DNA of 64,000 bases, from NCBI RefSeq assembly GCF_016863195.1, contig NZ_BOOK01000040.1, positions 1 to 64,000 on the forward strand, in the 5' to 3' direction. Numbering within the stretch: the stretch's first letter is position 1; each line of letters begins with the position of its first letter. The position numbers and the translations under genes are program-made. Under the pieces are notes generated by a model. It saw only the letters and a list, made by a program, of their open reading frames with translations. It was not told the DNA's origin and did no database searches. The stretch is from Paraplanobispora takensis. Lineage in GTDB: Bacteria; Actinomycetota; Actinomycetes; Streptosporangiales; Streptosporangiaceae. This document shows, one piece after another, positions 16,534-24,978 of the stretch.

Positions 16534-17781
16534 ATGCGGAGGGTAATCGGGCGATTTGTGCCCGAACGGCTGGGGTCATCGTTCCGGTGGCTGCTGGGAT
16601 CGAGCTGGGTGACCAACTTCGGCGACGGCGTGGCGATGGCGGCGGCGCCGCTGCTCATCGCCTCGCTGACGCGCGACGCGTTCCTGATCTCACTGGGCGC
16701 GCTGATCAGCTGGGCGCCGCCGCTGGCGTTCAGCCTCTACGCGGGGGTGCTGTCGGACCGGCTGGACCGGCGGCGGATCGTAGTGGTGGCCAACGTCGTA
16801 CGGCTGGCGATCCTGACCGGACTGGTCGCGATGATCGCCACCGGGACCGTGACGGTGGCCGGGGCGTTGATCGCGCTGGCGCTGATCGGGATCACCGAGG
16901 TGTTCGCCGACAACACCACCTCGACGCTCACCCCGATGCTGGTCGCCAACGACGATCTCGTGGTCGCGAACGCCCGGCTGCAGACCGGCTTCCTCACCCT
17001 CAACCAGCTGGCCGGGCCGCCGCTGGGCGCGCTGCTCTTCACCGCCGGGGCGGCCTGGCCGTTCGCCGGCCAGCTCCTGCTCGTCGCGGCCGGGCTCATC
17101 ATGATCTCCCGGGTCGCGCTGCCGCCGCACGGGCGGGAGAACGGCACCGGCGGCGCGGGCCTCTGGCACGACCTCAGGGAAGGGGTCGGCTGGACGATCC
17201 GGCACGCCGCCGTGCGGACCCTGGCCCTCACCATCCTGATCTTCAACATCACGTTCGGCGCCGCCTGGTCGGTACTGGTCCTCTACAGCCTGGAACGGCT
17301 CGACCTCGGCCCGATCGGCTTCGGCCTGCTCACCACGATCAGCGCGATCGGCGGACTCATCGGCACCTCCCTCTACGGGGCGATCACCCGCCGGCTCAGC
17401 CTCGGAGTGATCATGCGCGTCGGGCTGATCCTCGAGACGCTCACCCATCTCGGCCTCGCCCTCACCACCTCCCCGTGGGTGGCCTCGGTGATCTTCCTGC
17501 TGTTCGGCGCGCACGCGTTCATCTGGGGCACCACCTCGGTGACCGTCCGCCAGCGGGCCGTCCCGGCCGAACTGCAGGGCCGGGTGGGCAGCGTGAACAC
17601 CATCTGCGTCTTCGGCGGCCTGGTCGCCGGTTCGCTCATCGGCGGAGCACTGGCCGCCCATTACGGCGTGACCGCCCCCTTCTGGTTCGCCTTCGCCGGG
17701 TCCGCCGTCTTCGTGGTGGCGCTCTGGCGCCAGCTCATGCACATCACCCACGACGAGCCCGAGGCCGCCCTGCGGGTGTGA
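16534..17781 (+). CDS. MFS transporter (MFS_3, drug/siderophore exporter type)
   Basis: A 415-residue protein with twelve predicted hydrophobic segments. The family loop 'DRLDRRRIVVVANVVR' follows the second or third helix, as in EntS-like exporters, and matches the organisation of the MFS domain fused to the NRPS at 8846-14455. ATG at 16534 directly follows an in-frame GTG at 16531. It is 120 bp downstream of the hydroxylase gene on the same strand. It may provide export or resistance for the locus, or be independent. Confidence 0.87.
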   Translation: MRRVIGRFVPERLGSSFRWLLGSSWVTNFGDGVAMAAAPLLIASLTRDAFLISLGALISWAPPLAFSLYAGVLSDRLDRRRIVVVANVVRLAILTGLVAMIATGTVTVAGALIALALIGITEVFADNTTSTLTPMLVANDDLVVANARLQTGFLTLNQLAGPPLGALLFTAGAAWPFAGQLLLVAAGLIMISRVALPPHGRENGTGGAGLWHDLREGVGWTIRHAAVRTLALTILIFNITFGAAWSVLVLYSLERLDLGPIGFGLLTTISAIGGLIGTSLYGAITRRLSLGVIMRVGLILETLTHLGLALTTSPWVASVIFLLFGAHAFIWGTTSVTVRQRAVPAELQGRVGSVNTICVFGGLVAGSLIGGALAAHYGVTAPFWFAFAGSAVFVVALWRQLMHITHDEPEAALRV

Positions 17782-17840
17782 CGCCCGGGCAGGCCTGCAG
17801 GACCGGGCCGTCCCCCTCGCATGTCTCAGGAAGCCAGGGC

Positions 17841-17864
17841 GTTTAACGATCGGCCGGTGGGAAA
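17841..17864 (+). promoter_or_regulatory. SigB/SigF-type stress promoter
   Basis: GTTTAA (17841-17846) and GGGAAA (17859-17864) give GTTT-N14-GGGAAA, close to the actinobacterial SigB-class consensus (GNNT-N14-16-GGGTAC/T). It lies 53 bp before the anti-sigma-type kinase gene, a common autoregulatory arrangement for partner-switching modules. Confidence 0.5.
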
Positions 17865-17917
17865 CGCGAAGGGCGCCCGCTCTTTCCGGCCCTGACCCCT
17901 GCCCGGGTGTGGTGATC

Positions 17918-18367
17918 ATGAGTGCGTTCGGACTGCGCTGCCCCATCGACCCGGACCTGGGCTACCTGCGCGAGCTGGTACGCCTGCACGGCCGGCACAA
18001 CGGACTGACCGGCGAGCGGCTGGAGGATCTGGTGCTGGCGGTCAACGAGGCCATCACCAACGTCTTCGACCACGGCGGCCGGGCGGGCCTGATCACCGCC
18101 CGCGGCCACGCCGAGGGCGTCACCGTGGAGATCCTCGACGTCGGCGGCCGGCTGACTCCGGAGCATCTGGCCGCCGCGCACGTCAACCCGACCGGCGGCG
18201 GCGGATTCGGCCTGTGGGCGATCCTGCACCTGTGCGACGAGGTCACCTTGGAACAGACCCGCCAGGGGTCGGTGCTCGGCCTGCACATGCACGGCCGCCC
18301 CGCGCCGATCATCCCGCTGGAGCGGCGTCGCCGCAGCGCGGGCGACTCCCGGCACCCCACTCGCTGA
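17918..18367 (+). CDS. Anti-sigma regulatory factor-type ATP-binding protein (HATPase_c_2, RsbW/SpoIIAB-like)
   Basis: A 149-residue GHKL-fold protein. The N box is 'AVNEAITNVFDHG', followed by a 'LDVGGR' G1-like segment and 'GGGGFGLWAI', the ATP lid/G2. Proteins of this kind bind sigma factors or phosphorylate an antagonist of the STAS type on serine. The start could be GTG 17909/17912 or ATG 17918; I use the ATG. The antagonist-like gene lies 75 bp downstream on the same strand, and a SigB-like promoter precedes both, so the two probably form a partner-switching pair. Confidence 0.85.
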   Translation: MSAFGLRCPIDPDLGYLRELVRLHGRHNGLTGERLEDLVLAVNEAITNVFDHGGRAGLITARGHAEGVTVEILDVGGRLTPEHLAAAHVNPTGGGGFGLWAILHLCDEVTLEQTRQGSVLGLHMHGRPAPIIPLERRRRSAGDSRHPTR

Positions 18368-18442
18368 CCATTCCGGCATCTCAGCATCTCCTTTCCATAT
18401 CGGGGGGTGTCGGGGTGACTACGGAAGGTCTAGCGTTAGTCC

Positions 18443-18850
18443 ATGGGCGCCTCCCGCCAACCGCAGCCCTCGCCCCGTCCGGCGGGGATGCCGATCACAC
18501 GGCTGACCCTGAGCCATCAGCACCTTCCCGGCCTGATCCTCGTCGCTCTCGCCGGTGAGATCGACCGCACCACCAGCGTCCGGCTGGCCGGCTACGTCGA
18601 CCGCGTGCGCCGGATCGGCGACCACGTCGTCTTCGACCTGACCGAGCTGACGTTCCTGGACAGCTCCGGCCTGCACGTGCTGCTGGGGTGCGCCCACACC
18701 TGCGCCGCAGAGGGGAGGCAGGTGCATCTGGCCGGCGCCCGTGGTTCACCCGCCCGGCTGCTGGCCATCACCGGCGTCGACGGCTACCTGCCCGTCCACG
18801 CCGGAGTGGACCAGGCCATCACCACCGTCCTTACCAAGGACCGCGGCTGA
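18443..18850 (+). CDS. STAS-domain anti-sigma factor antagonist
   Basis: A 135-residue STAS protein. The core is 'LVALAGEIDRTTSVRLAG' followed by 'VVFDLTELTFLDSSGLHVLL', in which the first or second Ser of 'LDSSG' is the usual phosphorylation site. In the dephosphorylated state such proteins sequester the anti-sigma kinase and free the sigma factor. The N-terminal 17 residues are Pro/Gln-rich. It pairs with the kinase-type protein immediately upstream. Confidence 0.87.
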   Translation: MGASRQPQPSPRPAGMPITRLTLSHQHLPGLILVALAGEIDRTTSVRLAGYVDRVRRIGDHVVFDLTELTFLDSSGLHVLLGCAHTCAAEGRQVHLAGARGSPARLLAITGVDGYLPVHAGVDQAITTVLTKDRG

Positions 18851-19317
18851 ATCCGCGGTGCCCGGTTCCGGACGGCGCCGACCCAGTCGACGGTCCGGAC
18901 GACCAGCACCGGAAACAGCCGCACGTCCGTGCGCATGGCGGGGTGGCCGAGCCCCTTCTCGCGCTCGTGGCCGTCCCGGCCGCAGACGGCGAGCATGACG
19001 GCCAGCGGATTGTCCGTCTCCCGTACGGCGCGCGGCAGCGTGATACGCGGGTCGCGATAGCCGTACCCCCAGGAGCGCAATGCCGCATCGAGCTCGATCC
19101 AGACCTTCGGATCCGCCCCGGCCAGGAGATCGAGGACCTGCCCTGCGAGGTCGGCGTCGGAGACGACGGCGGACAACGCGCCGGCGAGCTCGCCGAGAGC
19201 GGCGCGGTTCCCCCGCTCCCCCGCGAGAACCAGCCGGTGGATCGAGTCCACGATCGGCTCACCGGACACCTCCACCAGCCCGGCAAGTCGTCGAAACCGA
19301 CCCGTGACGCCTGCCAT
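18784..19317 (-). pseudogene. Truncated HEAT-repeat-like protein gene
   Basis: The first ~145 residues from ATG 19317 look like a genuine protein of the HEAT-like type common in actinomycetes, including 'HPAMRTDVRLFPVLVVRTVDWV'. Such proteins normally continue for several hundred residues. Here the frame runs into the 3' end of the convergent STAS gene, where it reads antisense sequence and stops after a non-homologous tail (overlap 67 bp). The 3' part of the gene has therefore probably been deleted. It could still be expressed as a short protein. Confidence 0.5.
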
Positions 19318-19386
19318 GCGCCCATCGTCCCACCGGACACGGCAGAGCATTCACCGCAGGCCGACTCGGCCTGCGGAGGCCGTGTT

Positions 19387-20025
19387 CTAGCGTTGGACCG
19401 CGAGAGTGACGCCCAGGCCGATGAACAGGGTTCCGGTCGCGGCGTCGAGCCGGCGGCGCACCGCCTGCCGGCTGCGCAGCCAGCCGCCGATCCGCCCCGC
19501 CAGCACGCCCACTGTCGCGTCGGCCGCGAACTCCAGGACGATCAGGATCGCCCCGAGGATGGCGAACTGCAGCCAGACCGGCCCCGCCCCGGGATCGATG
19601 AACTGCGGCAGGAAGGCGACCATGAACGTGAACGTCTGCGGGTTGGCCGCCGACGACACCACGCCGTTGAGGAAGGCCCGCCGGCCGGTCATCCCGCCAC
19701 CGGACGGATCGTCGGCCTGGCCTTTCCTGAGGTTGCGGAACATCTGGACGCCGAGGTAGATCAGGTACGCGGCCCCGGCGAGCCGCAGCACCGTGAACAC
19801 GACGGGGAACGCCGTCAGCAGAACGGAGAGCCCGGCCGCGGCGGCGACGATGTACAGCGCATCACCCGTGATCACGCCGAGCGTGGCCAGCAGTCCGGCA
19901 CGGGCGCCGCCCCGCACGCCGCATCCCAGCACGAACAGCATGTCGGGGCCCGGGGTGATCAGAGCGACGATGGTGGTGACCGTGAACACGGCGAGCAGGT
20001 GCGAATCAATCGGCATTCGGATCAT
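19387..20025 (-). CDS. LysE/RhtB-family amino-acid exporter
   Basis: A 212-residue membrane protein with about six hydrophobic helices. The family signature 'ITPGPDMLFVLGCGVRGG' is at residues ~22-40, and 'NPQTFTFMVAFLPQFI' in the second half. LysE-type carriers export amino acids or their derivatives. ATG 20025 (MIRMPIDS) and ATG 20016 (MPIDS) are both possible; neither has a strong Shine-Dalgarno. The window shows no adjacent LysR-type regulator. Confidence 0.88.
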   Translation of the reverse strand: MIRMPIDSHLLAVFTVTTIVALITPGPDMLFVLGCGVRGGARAGLLATLGVITGDALYIVAAAAGLSVLLTAFPVVFTVLRLAGAAYLIYLGVQMFRNLRKGQADDPSGGGMTGRRAFLNGVVSSAANPQTFTFMVAFLPQFIDPGAGPVWLQFAILGAILIVLEFAADATVGVLAGRIGGWLRSRQAVRRRLDAATGTLFIGLGVTLAVQR

Positions 20026-20300
20026 TTTGCCATTCGCGGAGATCGTCGGCGGTTCCGGCATCTGACAGCCCGGGTGCCCGACGCGGCCCGGCGGCCTGAC
20101 CGCACGATGGCCTCTTCCCCTCACGACCGCTTCCCACGACATATCAACAGCCCTCGCCGCAATCCGGACTTTCCCCAGGCTGAGGTCCCTTCCTGTACGC
20201 GCAAGCCCGGCGCAAGGGTTTTCCTGACCCGCCCGCATACCGGGGCCGGCCCCGCCTACGCTGAGGTCACTCCCGCTCCCCACACCAAGCAGGTGATCAC

Positions 20301-20750
20301 ATGGACGACCGGCAACCTGACGGCGGCTACCCTCGCCTGCGTCTGGTCCACAGTGTCCCGCCGGAGCCGGTCCATCTCCTGGACGACTTCGTCGTGTGCG
20401 GCACGTGCGGCACGTATCTGGAGCGGCAGCGGGAGATGTACGTGTGCGACGGCTGCGGTGCGGCCCGCGCCGCGGCCGCGCCGTTGGAGGAGAAGGTCGC
20501 CGCCCAGGTGCTGACGCTGATGAGCCAGGCTCAGGGGTGGACGCGTCTGGTGACGGTCGGAGCCGCCGAGGGGGAGCAGCCGCCGACGGAGCTGCTCGCC
20601 CAGTGGTGGAACACGGTGGGCGTGGATGGGCAGCGGGTGTTGCTGGACATCCTCGTCGAGTACGTCCAGGTCAAGTACATCCAGGCCCACCCGACATGCA
20701 TCAGCGGACGAGGGCGCTTCGTGTGGAGCACGCACCCGCGGACGGGGTGA
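20301..20750 (+). CDS. Zinc-ribbon protein resembling the C-terminus of a large serine recombinase
   Basis: A 149-residue protein, ATG at 20301. It has 'VCGTCGTYLERQREMYVCDGCG', a four-cysteine ribbon like that of large serine integrases, followed by an Ala-rich helix and 'DGQRVLLDILVEYVQV', which resembles the 'RRALLRALVERV.V' strand-helix that ends such recombinases. There is no catalytic serine domain upstream in frame. It is either a domesticated or orphan recombinase tail or an independent small zinc-ribbon protein. It is followed by a strong hairpin (20896-20921). Confidence 0.6.
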   Translation: MDDRQPDGGYPRLRLVHSVPPEPVHLLDDFVVCGTCGTYLERQREMYVCDGCGAARAAAAPLEEKVAAQVLTLMSQAQGWTRLVTVGAAEGEQPPTELLAQWWNTVGVDGQRVLLDILVEYVQVKYIQAHPTCISGRGRFVWSTHPRTG

Positions 20751-20895
20751 GGCTGGCGGGATGGCTTGCGTCGCTTCCGGTGAGCTTGATCCGGTTTGAC
20801 GGACATCCGGGATCAGGGGCTCGTCTCCGGAAGGATGTCCATGATGGAGCACGTGGAAGAAACCGCGGACGTGCGTCGGAGCTGTCACCGGCATC

Positions 20896-20921
20896 GTGCC
20901 GGCGGCCGCTGCCGCCGGCAC
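20896..20921. terminator. Bidirectional hairpin between convergent genes
   Basis: GTGCCGGCGGC and GCCGCCGGCAC form an 11-bp perfect stem with a CGCT loop. It lies between the zinc-ribbon gene (plus strand) and the serine hydrolase gene (minus strand). Confidence 0.65.
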
Positions 20922-20928
20922 GGCCTGG

Positions 20929-22221
20929 TCAGCTTGCGGCCTGCCCGCCGCAGAACGCCGCCTTGACGAGTCCGTCCAGCAGCTTCGGATACGTGGCGAG
21001 GTCGAATGCGGCGTCGCCGACGGTCAGCGAGGCGGTCAGGGTCTTGCTGCCGTCGGGCGAGCTGTACATCAGCGCCGCATACCCTCCCGGAGGGCTGCCG
21101 TTGTGGTTGAGCACGGTGCCGCAGGCCGGGCCCAGGTCCTGCACGAACATGCCCAGGCCGTAGCGGCCGTAGAGGGGGTCGCTCTCCGGGTGCGGCGTGC
21201 GCATCTCGGCCAGCAGCTCGGCCGGCAGGAGCTTGCCGCCGTTCAGTGCGGAGAAGAACGTGTGAAGATCCCGAGTGGTCGAGATCATGTCACCGGCGCC
21301 GGCCAGCAGGGAGAGGTTCTGGCGGGAGACATCGGCCACCTTCCACCGGCCGGCCTCCTGGTAGCGGAGATAGCCGTGGGCGTACGGCGCGGGCAGCTGC
21401 GTCCGGTTGCCCGGCACCACGGTGCCCTTCAGGCCGAGCGGCCCCACGATCCGGCGCTTGAGCTCGGCCTCGAACGAGCGGCCGGTGACCTTCTCGATCA
21501 GCAGCAGGGCCAGGGTGTAGTTGGTGTTGGAGTAGCTCCAGTCCGTGCCCGGCGCGAACTTCGCCGGCTTGGACAGTGCGAACCGCACCAGCTCCTGCGG
21601 CCGGTAGGAGTGGAACCTGTTGTCCAGCCACTCCTTGCCCGTGGCGGGGAGACCGGGCACCCATGCCCCGTCGGGGTCGAGCTCGCCGGTGTAGTTGAAC
21701 ACTCCACTGGTGTGCTGCAGCAGCATTCGCGCGGTGATGCGCCGGTCCAGCCCGAGCTTGGGCAGGTAGCCGGCCACCGGGGCATCCAGGGTGATCTTTT
21801 TCTCGGCCACCAGCTGCAGCACCACGGTCGCGACGAAGGTCTTGGTGACGCTGCCCACCCAGAAATGCCCGTTCGTCGGCGGTTTGGCGTTCGTGCCCAG
21901 CTCGCGCGCCCCGACACTGCCGACCCACTCGCCCCGCTCATCGTGCACGCGCAGCTGCACCCCGAGGAGACCGGCATCGACGAACGCCTGGATGGCCTGC
22001 TGCAACTCCGGGCGATCTTGTCCGGTAACGGCCGTCGGCACGGCCGCCCCCGCCGTGGCCACGGCGGGGGCGGCCGCCCCGGCCAGCAGCACAGCCGCCA
22101 GCGCCGTGACCGCCACGCGACCGAAAGCCCGTCGCCTCCAGCCCCTGCCGAGGCCGCCGAGCACGATCTTGTCTCTGTACGCCTTCCGTGGCCCCGGGGC
22201 CGCGATCGCTGAATCGTTCAT
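20929..22221 (-). CDS. Secreted serine hydrolase, beta-lactamase / D-Ala-D-Ala carboxypeptidase family
   Basis: A 430-residue class C beta-lactamase-like hydrolase. After a cytosolic Arg-rich start a hydrophobic segment 'VAVTALAAVLLAGAAAPAVA' serves as signal peptide. The active site shows S124-x-x-K127 in 'GSVTKTF', the Y-x-N motif in 'YSNTNYTLA', and 'HNGSPPGGY' in place of the KTG box. This fits R61-type DD-peptidases or esterase-like relatives acting on the cell wall or on exogenous esters/peptides. ATG 22221 was chosen over an upstream frame extension to 22308, because MNDSAI precedes a normal signal sequence and has GGTGG upstream. Confidence 0.87.
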   Translation of the reverse strand: MNDSAIAAPGPRKAYRDKIVLGGLGRGWRRRAFGRVAVTALAAVLLAGAAAPAVATAGAAVPTAVTGQDRPELQQAIQAFVDAGLLGVQLRVHDERGEWVGSVGARELGTNAKPPTNGHFWVGSVTKTFVATVVLQLVAEKKITLDAPVAGYLPKLGLDRRITARMLLQHTSGVFNYTGELDPDGAWVPGLPATGKEWLDNRFHSYRPQELVRFALSKPAKFAPGTDWSYSNTNYTLALLLIEKVTGRSFEAELKRRIVGPLGLKGTVVPGNRTQLPAPYAHGYLRYQEAGRWKVADVSRQNLSLLAGAGDMISTTRDLHTFFSALNGGKLLPAELLAEMRTPHPESDPLYGRYGLGMFVQDLGPACGTVLNHNGSPPGGYAALMYSSPDGSKTLTASLTVGDAAFDLATYPKLLDGLVKAAFCGGQAAS

Positions 22222-22383
22222 GGCGACCACCGTCGCCGACCACGCTGATACCGGACCGTTGTCGTGCTGACACGGCCGCTGACACGACACCGCGACAGGC
22301 CGGATCACCGCCGGGACAGCTCCTCCAAGTGCGCGAAGGCGCCGCCCCGGAAGAGGCCGGGGCAGTCATCCGGGCGGACCCCT

Positions 22384-22690
22384 TGAGAATGGCTGCCCAG
22401 TGTGGCGTCATCGAATTCACCGATCTCCTGGAGGGCAACGGACCACACCTGGCGATCAGCCGGCGACCGCGCGGACCCTCAACCCGCCCTCGACCGGCTC
22501 ATCGCCGACCACCCCGACCATCCCCTGACCCGTCTACGCCCGCATGGTCGAGGGCGCCAACGCCGGACGCCGCTTCCCCACCCTGACCGACCACGGCATC
22601 GCCGTACGCACCGCCGGCACCGGCACCGGCATCGACCAGCTCAACGCGGCCGTGGAAACCACCCTCGACTCCACCACCGAGGCAGGCGTC
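22384..22690 (+). pseudogene. Frameshifted remnant of an unrecognised gene
   Basis: Three consecutive reading frames carry protein-like sequence that reads on in order: 'VIEFTDLLEGNGPHLAISR' , then 'PQPALDRLIADHPDHPLTRL', then 'YARMVEGANAGRRFPTL' up to 'NAAVETTLDSTTEAGV'. Two +1-type shifts would join them into one ~100-residue segment. I do not recognise the family. The rest of 22222-22833 shows no other coding signal. Confidence 0.4.
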
Positions 22691-22833
22691 TCCTCAGTCA
22701 GGCGACGATCAGCCATGACCAGTCCGCCCAGGCTCATGCCGCCTGCTCTGACGGCGTTCGTGTGCTGCTACTTCTCACCGGCGTTCCTTGCCGCATCGAC
22801 CGCTGAGCGCTGCCCGAACCGACCGGTGCGGCG

Positions 22834-23853
22834 TCAACAGCGATCAGGGCCGAACTGCCGCATGACGGCCTGTGCGAGCGGGGAATCGTCCGGTGCGCAC
22901 CGTACCCGCTCCTGCAGGATCGCCTGGTATTCCCCCGCGCCGCCGTACATAGGAACACGCAGGATGTGCAGTTCCCCATCGCGCACCGCGAACTCGTCCA
23001 GGTAGTGGGACAACCCATGCCAGCCGTGGAGGAACCACTGGCCGTCTTCCACCAGCGGCGCGATCCGCCGCAACGCGCAGTGCAGGTCCCAGCCCCTGAA
23101 GGACAGGCGATCGGCGGGCATGGACAGTTCGAACCCCGCTCCCGATGAGGTCCTCCCGGAGAGGGCCGGGCGCGGGTCGTAGCGCAGCAGGAGGCCGACG
23201 TTCTCCCCGAAGCGCTCCTGCTCGGCGGCGGCCTGGTCGCAGGCTCCCGGCCGGAGCTCCAGCCGGACGGCATACGGACGGTAGGAGGGCCTGACCTGGA
23301 ACAGCAACATCTCGTGCGCGGCCGCGAACTTGTCGGCACCGTGCAATCCCCGGCGCACGGGATCCACCTGATCGGTGAGCGAGATGAGATCGGGATCGTG
23401 GGGGAACCGGGCGCCCAGGCGGCTCTGTCCGTTGCGCACCGCGTCGAGCAGTACGGCCGCCGCCGTCTCGGTGGCGCCTTGCCGGGCGAGCACGCAGGCC
23501 AGGTCGTACAGGGCGATCGGATGGTACGGCTCGCGGGCCAGCACCCCGTGAAACAGTCGCAGGGACTGCGCGCGGTCACCGCCGACGCCGTGGGCGAAAG
23601 CGGTCACCGCCATGGCGTCGGGCACCGGCATGGTCTCGGTGGGCACCTCCCGCAGGGTTTTCCACACCTCCTCACGCGGGCACAGACGCAGGTACAGGGT
23701 CGCCAGCGCCAGGCGGACGCCGATTCCCCGGGCCGAGGCGTGCTCTGCCGCGGCGACGGCCTTGCCGACGTGTCCACGCGCCAGCATCCGTGCGATCCGG
23801 GCCAGGTGATGACGCGTATCGTCGGGCACCGCAGATCCGTGGTCCGCAGACAT
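22834..23853 (-). CDS. Hypothetical TPR-like protein
   Basis: A 339-residue protein with no recognised enzymatic motif. The first ~150 residues are helical with TPR-like spacing ('AYDLACVLARQGATETAAAVLLDAV'-type pairs, Ala/Leu at repeat positions). The second half is mixed alpha/beta with many aromatics ('FRGWDLHCALRRIAPLVEDGQWFL'-type text; 'GWHGLSHYLDEFAVRDGELH'). It looks intact, with normal codon use and a stop just before the decayed patch at 22.2-22.8 kb. Probably a cytosolic protein of unknown function. Confidence 0.65.
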   Translation of the reverse strand: MSADHGSAVPDDTRHHLARIARMLARGHVGKAVAAAEHASARGIGVRLALATLYLRLCPREEVWKTLREVPTETMPVPDAMAVTAFAHGVGGDRAQSLRLFHGVLAREPYHPIALYDLACVLARQGATETAAAVLLDAVRNGQSRLGARFPHDPDLISLTDQVDPVRRGLHGADKFAAAHEMLLFQVRPSYRPYAVRLELRPGACDQAAAEQERFGENVGLLLRYDPRPALSGRTSSGAGFELSMPADRLSFRGWDLHCALRRIAPLVEDGQWFLHGWHGLSHYLDEFAVRDGELHILRVPMYGGAGEYQAILQERVRCAPDDSPLAQAVMRQFGPDRC

Positions 23854-23986
23854 CGAGCCCGATCCCTCCCGCCTTCATCACTCGTCTTCTTACGGAATCG
23901 CGATCAGCGACGGTACACCTCCGGCGCGCTTCGAACCCACCTTGAGTCACCAATCACCCGGAGTGGGTCAGAACCCCCACTTTCAG

Positions 23987-24110
23987 CGGCGGCGGGCGCT
24001 GGATTCCACCGTGCCGGAAGGATGCGGTGGCCACCCAGGACACCGTCACGCAGCCGATCGCCGCGATCCGGCGGGTGCTGCGCCAGGTGCCCGGCGCCGC
24101 CGCCCTGAAC
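23987..24110 (+). pseudogene. IS1182-family transposase fragment
   Basis: 'RRRALDSTV' in one frame followed, after a frameshift, by 'ATQDTVTQPIAAIRRVLRQVPGAA' (second part begins at a GTG near 24027). This is the characteristic 'ALDSTVLDDAVATQDTVTQL.AAIRRV.REVPGA' stretch of IS1182-family transposases. Only about 40 codons survive; terminal inverted repeats were not found. A 49-codon open frame (24027-24176) with GGAAGGA upstream covers the second part but is unlikely to be functional. The remaining bases from 23854 to 24326 show nothing else. Confidence 0.6.
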
Positions 24111-24326
24111 CTGCGCGCCCTGATCGACCCCGGCCTCACCCGCGTCCACAGCGCCTGGGTCCTGGTCGGCGCTTGACCGCCGGCCGGCACGGCATCGCAA
24201 CCCGCCCCTGCCTATCTCCGGCTACCGCAGACCATCCGACCGGCATCGGCACGAGCCACGGTCATGCACCCGTCACAAGATCTTCGGCACGCTTCTGACG
24301 CGGCAACTCGCCGGAGGGGTGCGTGG

Positions 24327-24893
24327 TCACTCCGCTTTGCCGGCGATGCCGTCGAGCAGGACGCGCAGGTAGGCCTCGACGCGGGCGAGCGGGGTGGGGC
24401 CGAGGCCGAGCGCGAAGGCCGTGCCGCAGACCAGATGATGGAGGTCCTCGTCGGTGAGTCCCGGACGCAGGGCGCCGCTCTGCCGGGCGCGGGCAAGCAC
24501 CGCCCCGGCCAGAGCGGTGAACTCGTCGCGCTGGGCGGTGGTCTGCGGGATCGCGTCGTCGGTGGCGGGTGAGGCGATCACCTCGGCGAAGGCGGGGTCG
24601 GCCAGTTGCTGCAGCAGCAGGGCCCGCAGCAGGATCTCGACTCCCGTCCACGGATCGTCGTGCAGAGAGGCGTTCTGGGCGCCGTCCAGGACGGCGGCGA
24701 AGGCGGGCTCGGCCAGGGCCTCCAGCAGCGCCCGGCGGGTCGGGAAGTGCCGGTAGACGGTGCCCACACCCATGCCCGCGCGGCGGGCCATCTCGTTGAG
24801 CTGCAGTGACAGGTCACCGGAGGCGACGGCTTGACGCGCCGTCGCCAGCAGGAGCGCGCGGTTGCGGGCGGCATCGGCACGCAGCGAGGTCAT
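24327..24893 (-). CDS. TetR-family regulator of the divergent SDR gene
   Basis: A 188-residue TetR repressor. The N-terminal HTH is visible in 'SLQLNEMARRAGMGVGTVYRHFPTRRALL', followed by an all-helical ligand domain with the 'SBP/TetR_C' look ('HHLVCGTAFALGL'). It is divergent from the SDR gene, and two matching operators lie between them, so it most likely represses both genes until a small molecule binds. Confidence 0.9.
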   Translation of the reverse strand: MTSLRADAARNRALLLATARQAVASGDLSLQLNEMARRAGMGVGTVYRHFPTRRALLEALAEPAFAAVLDGAQNASLHDDPWTGVEILLRALLLQQLADPAFAEVIASPATDDAIPQTTAQRDEFTALAGAVLARARQSGALRPGLTDEDLHHLVCGTAFALGLGPTPLARVEAYLRVLLDGIAGKAE

Positions 24894-24911
24894 GGCCCGA
24901 GTCTACCTAAC

Positions 24912-24926
24912 CGGATTGACAATCCG
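24912..24926. promoter_or_regulatory. TetR operator 1 (CGGAT-N5-ATCCG type)
   Basis: CGGATTGACAATCCG is an inverted repeat with 6-bp arms and a 3-bp centre. It lies 19 bp upstream of the tetR start, and its core TTGAC may belong to a promoter. It shares the pattern CGGAT-N5-ATCCG with the second site 33 bp away. Confidence 0.65.
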
Positions 24927-24944
24927 TTTCTCGTCGCCTTAAAT

Positions 24945-24959
24945 CGGATGAATTATCCG
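24945..24959. promoter_or_regulatory. TetR operator 2 (CGGAT-N5-ATCCG type)
   Basis: CGGATGAATTATCCG matches operator 1 in both half-sites. Centre-to-centre spacing is 33 bp, about three helical turns. It lies 20 bp upstream of the SDR start codon and would block its promoter or translation start. Confidence 0.65.
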
Positions 24960-24978
24960 CTTAACTTCGGGAGGAACC

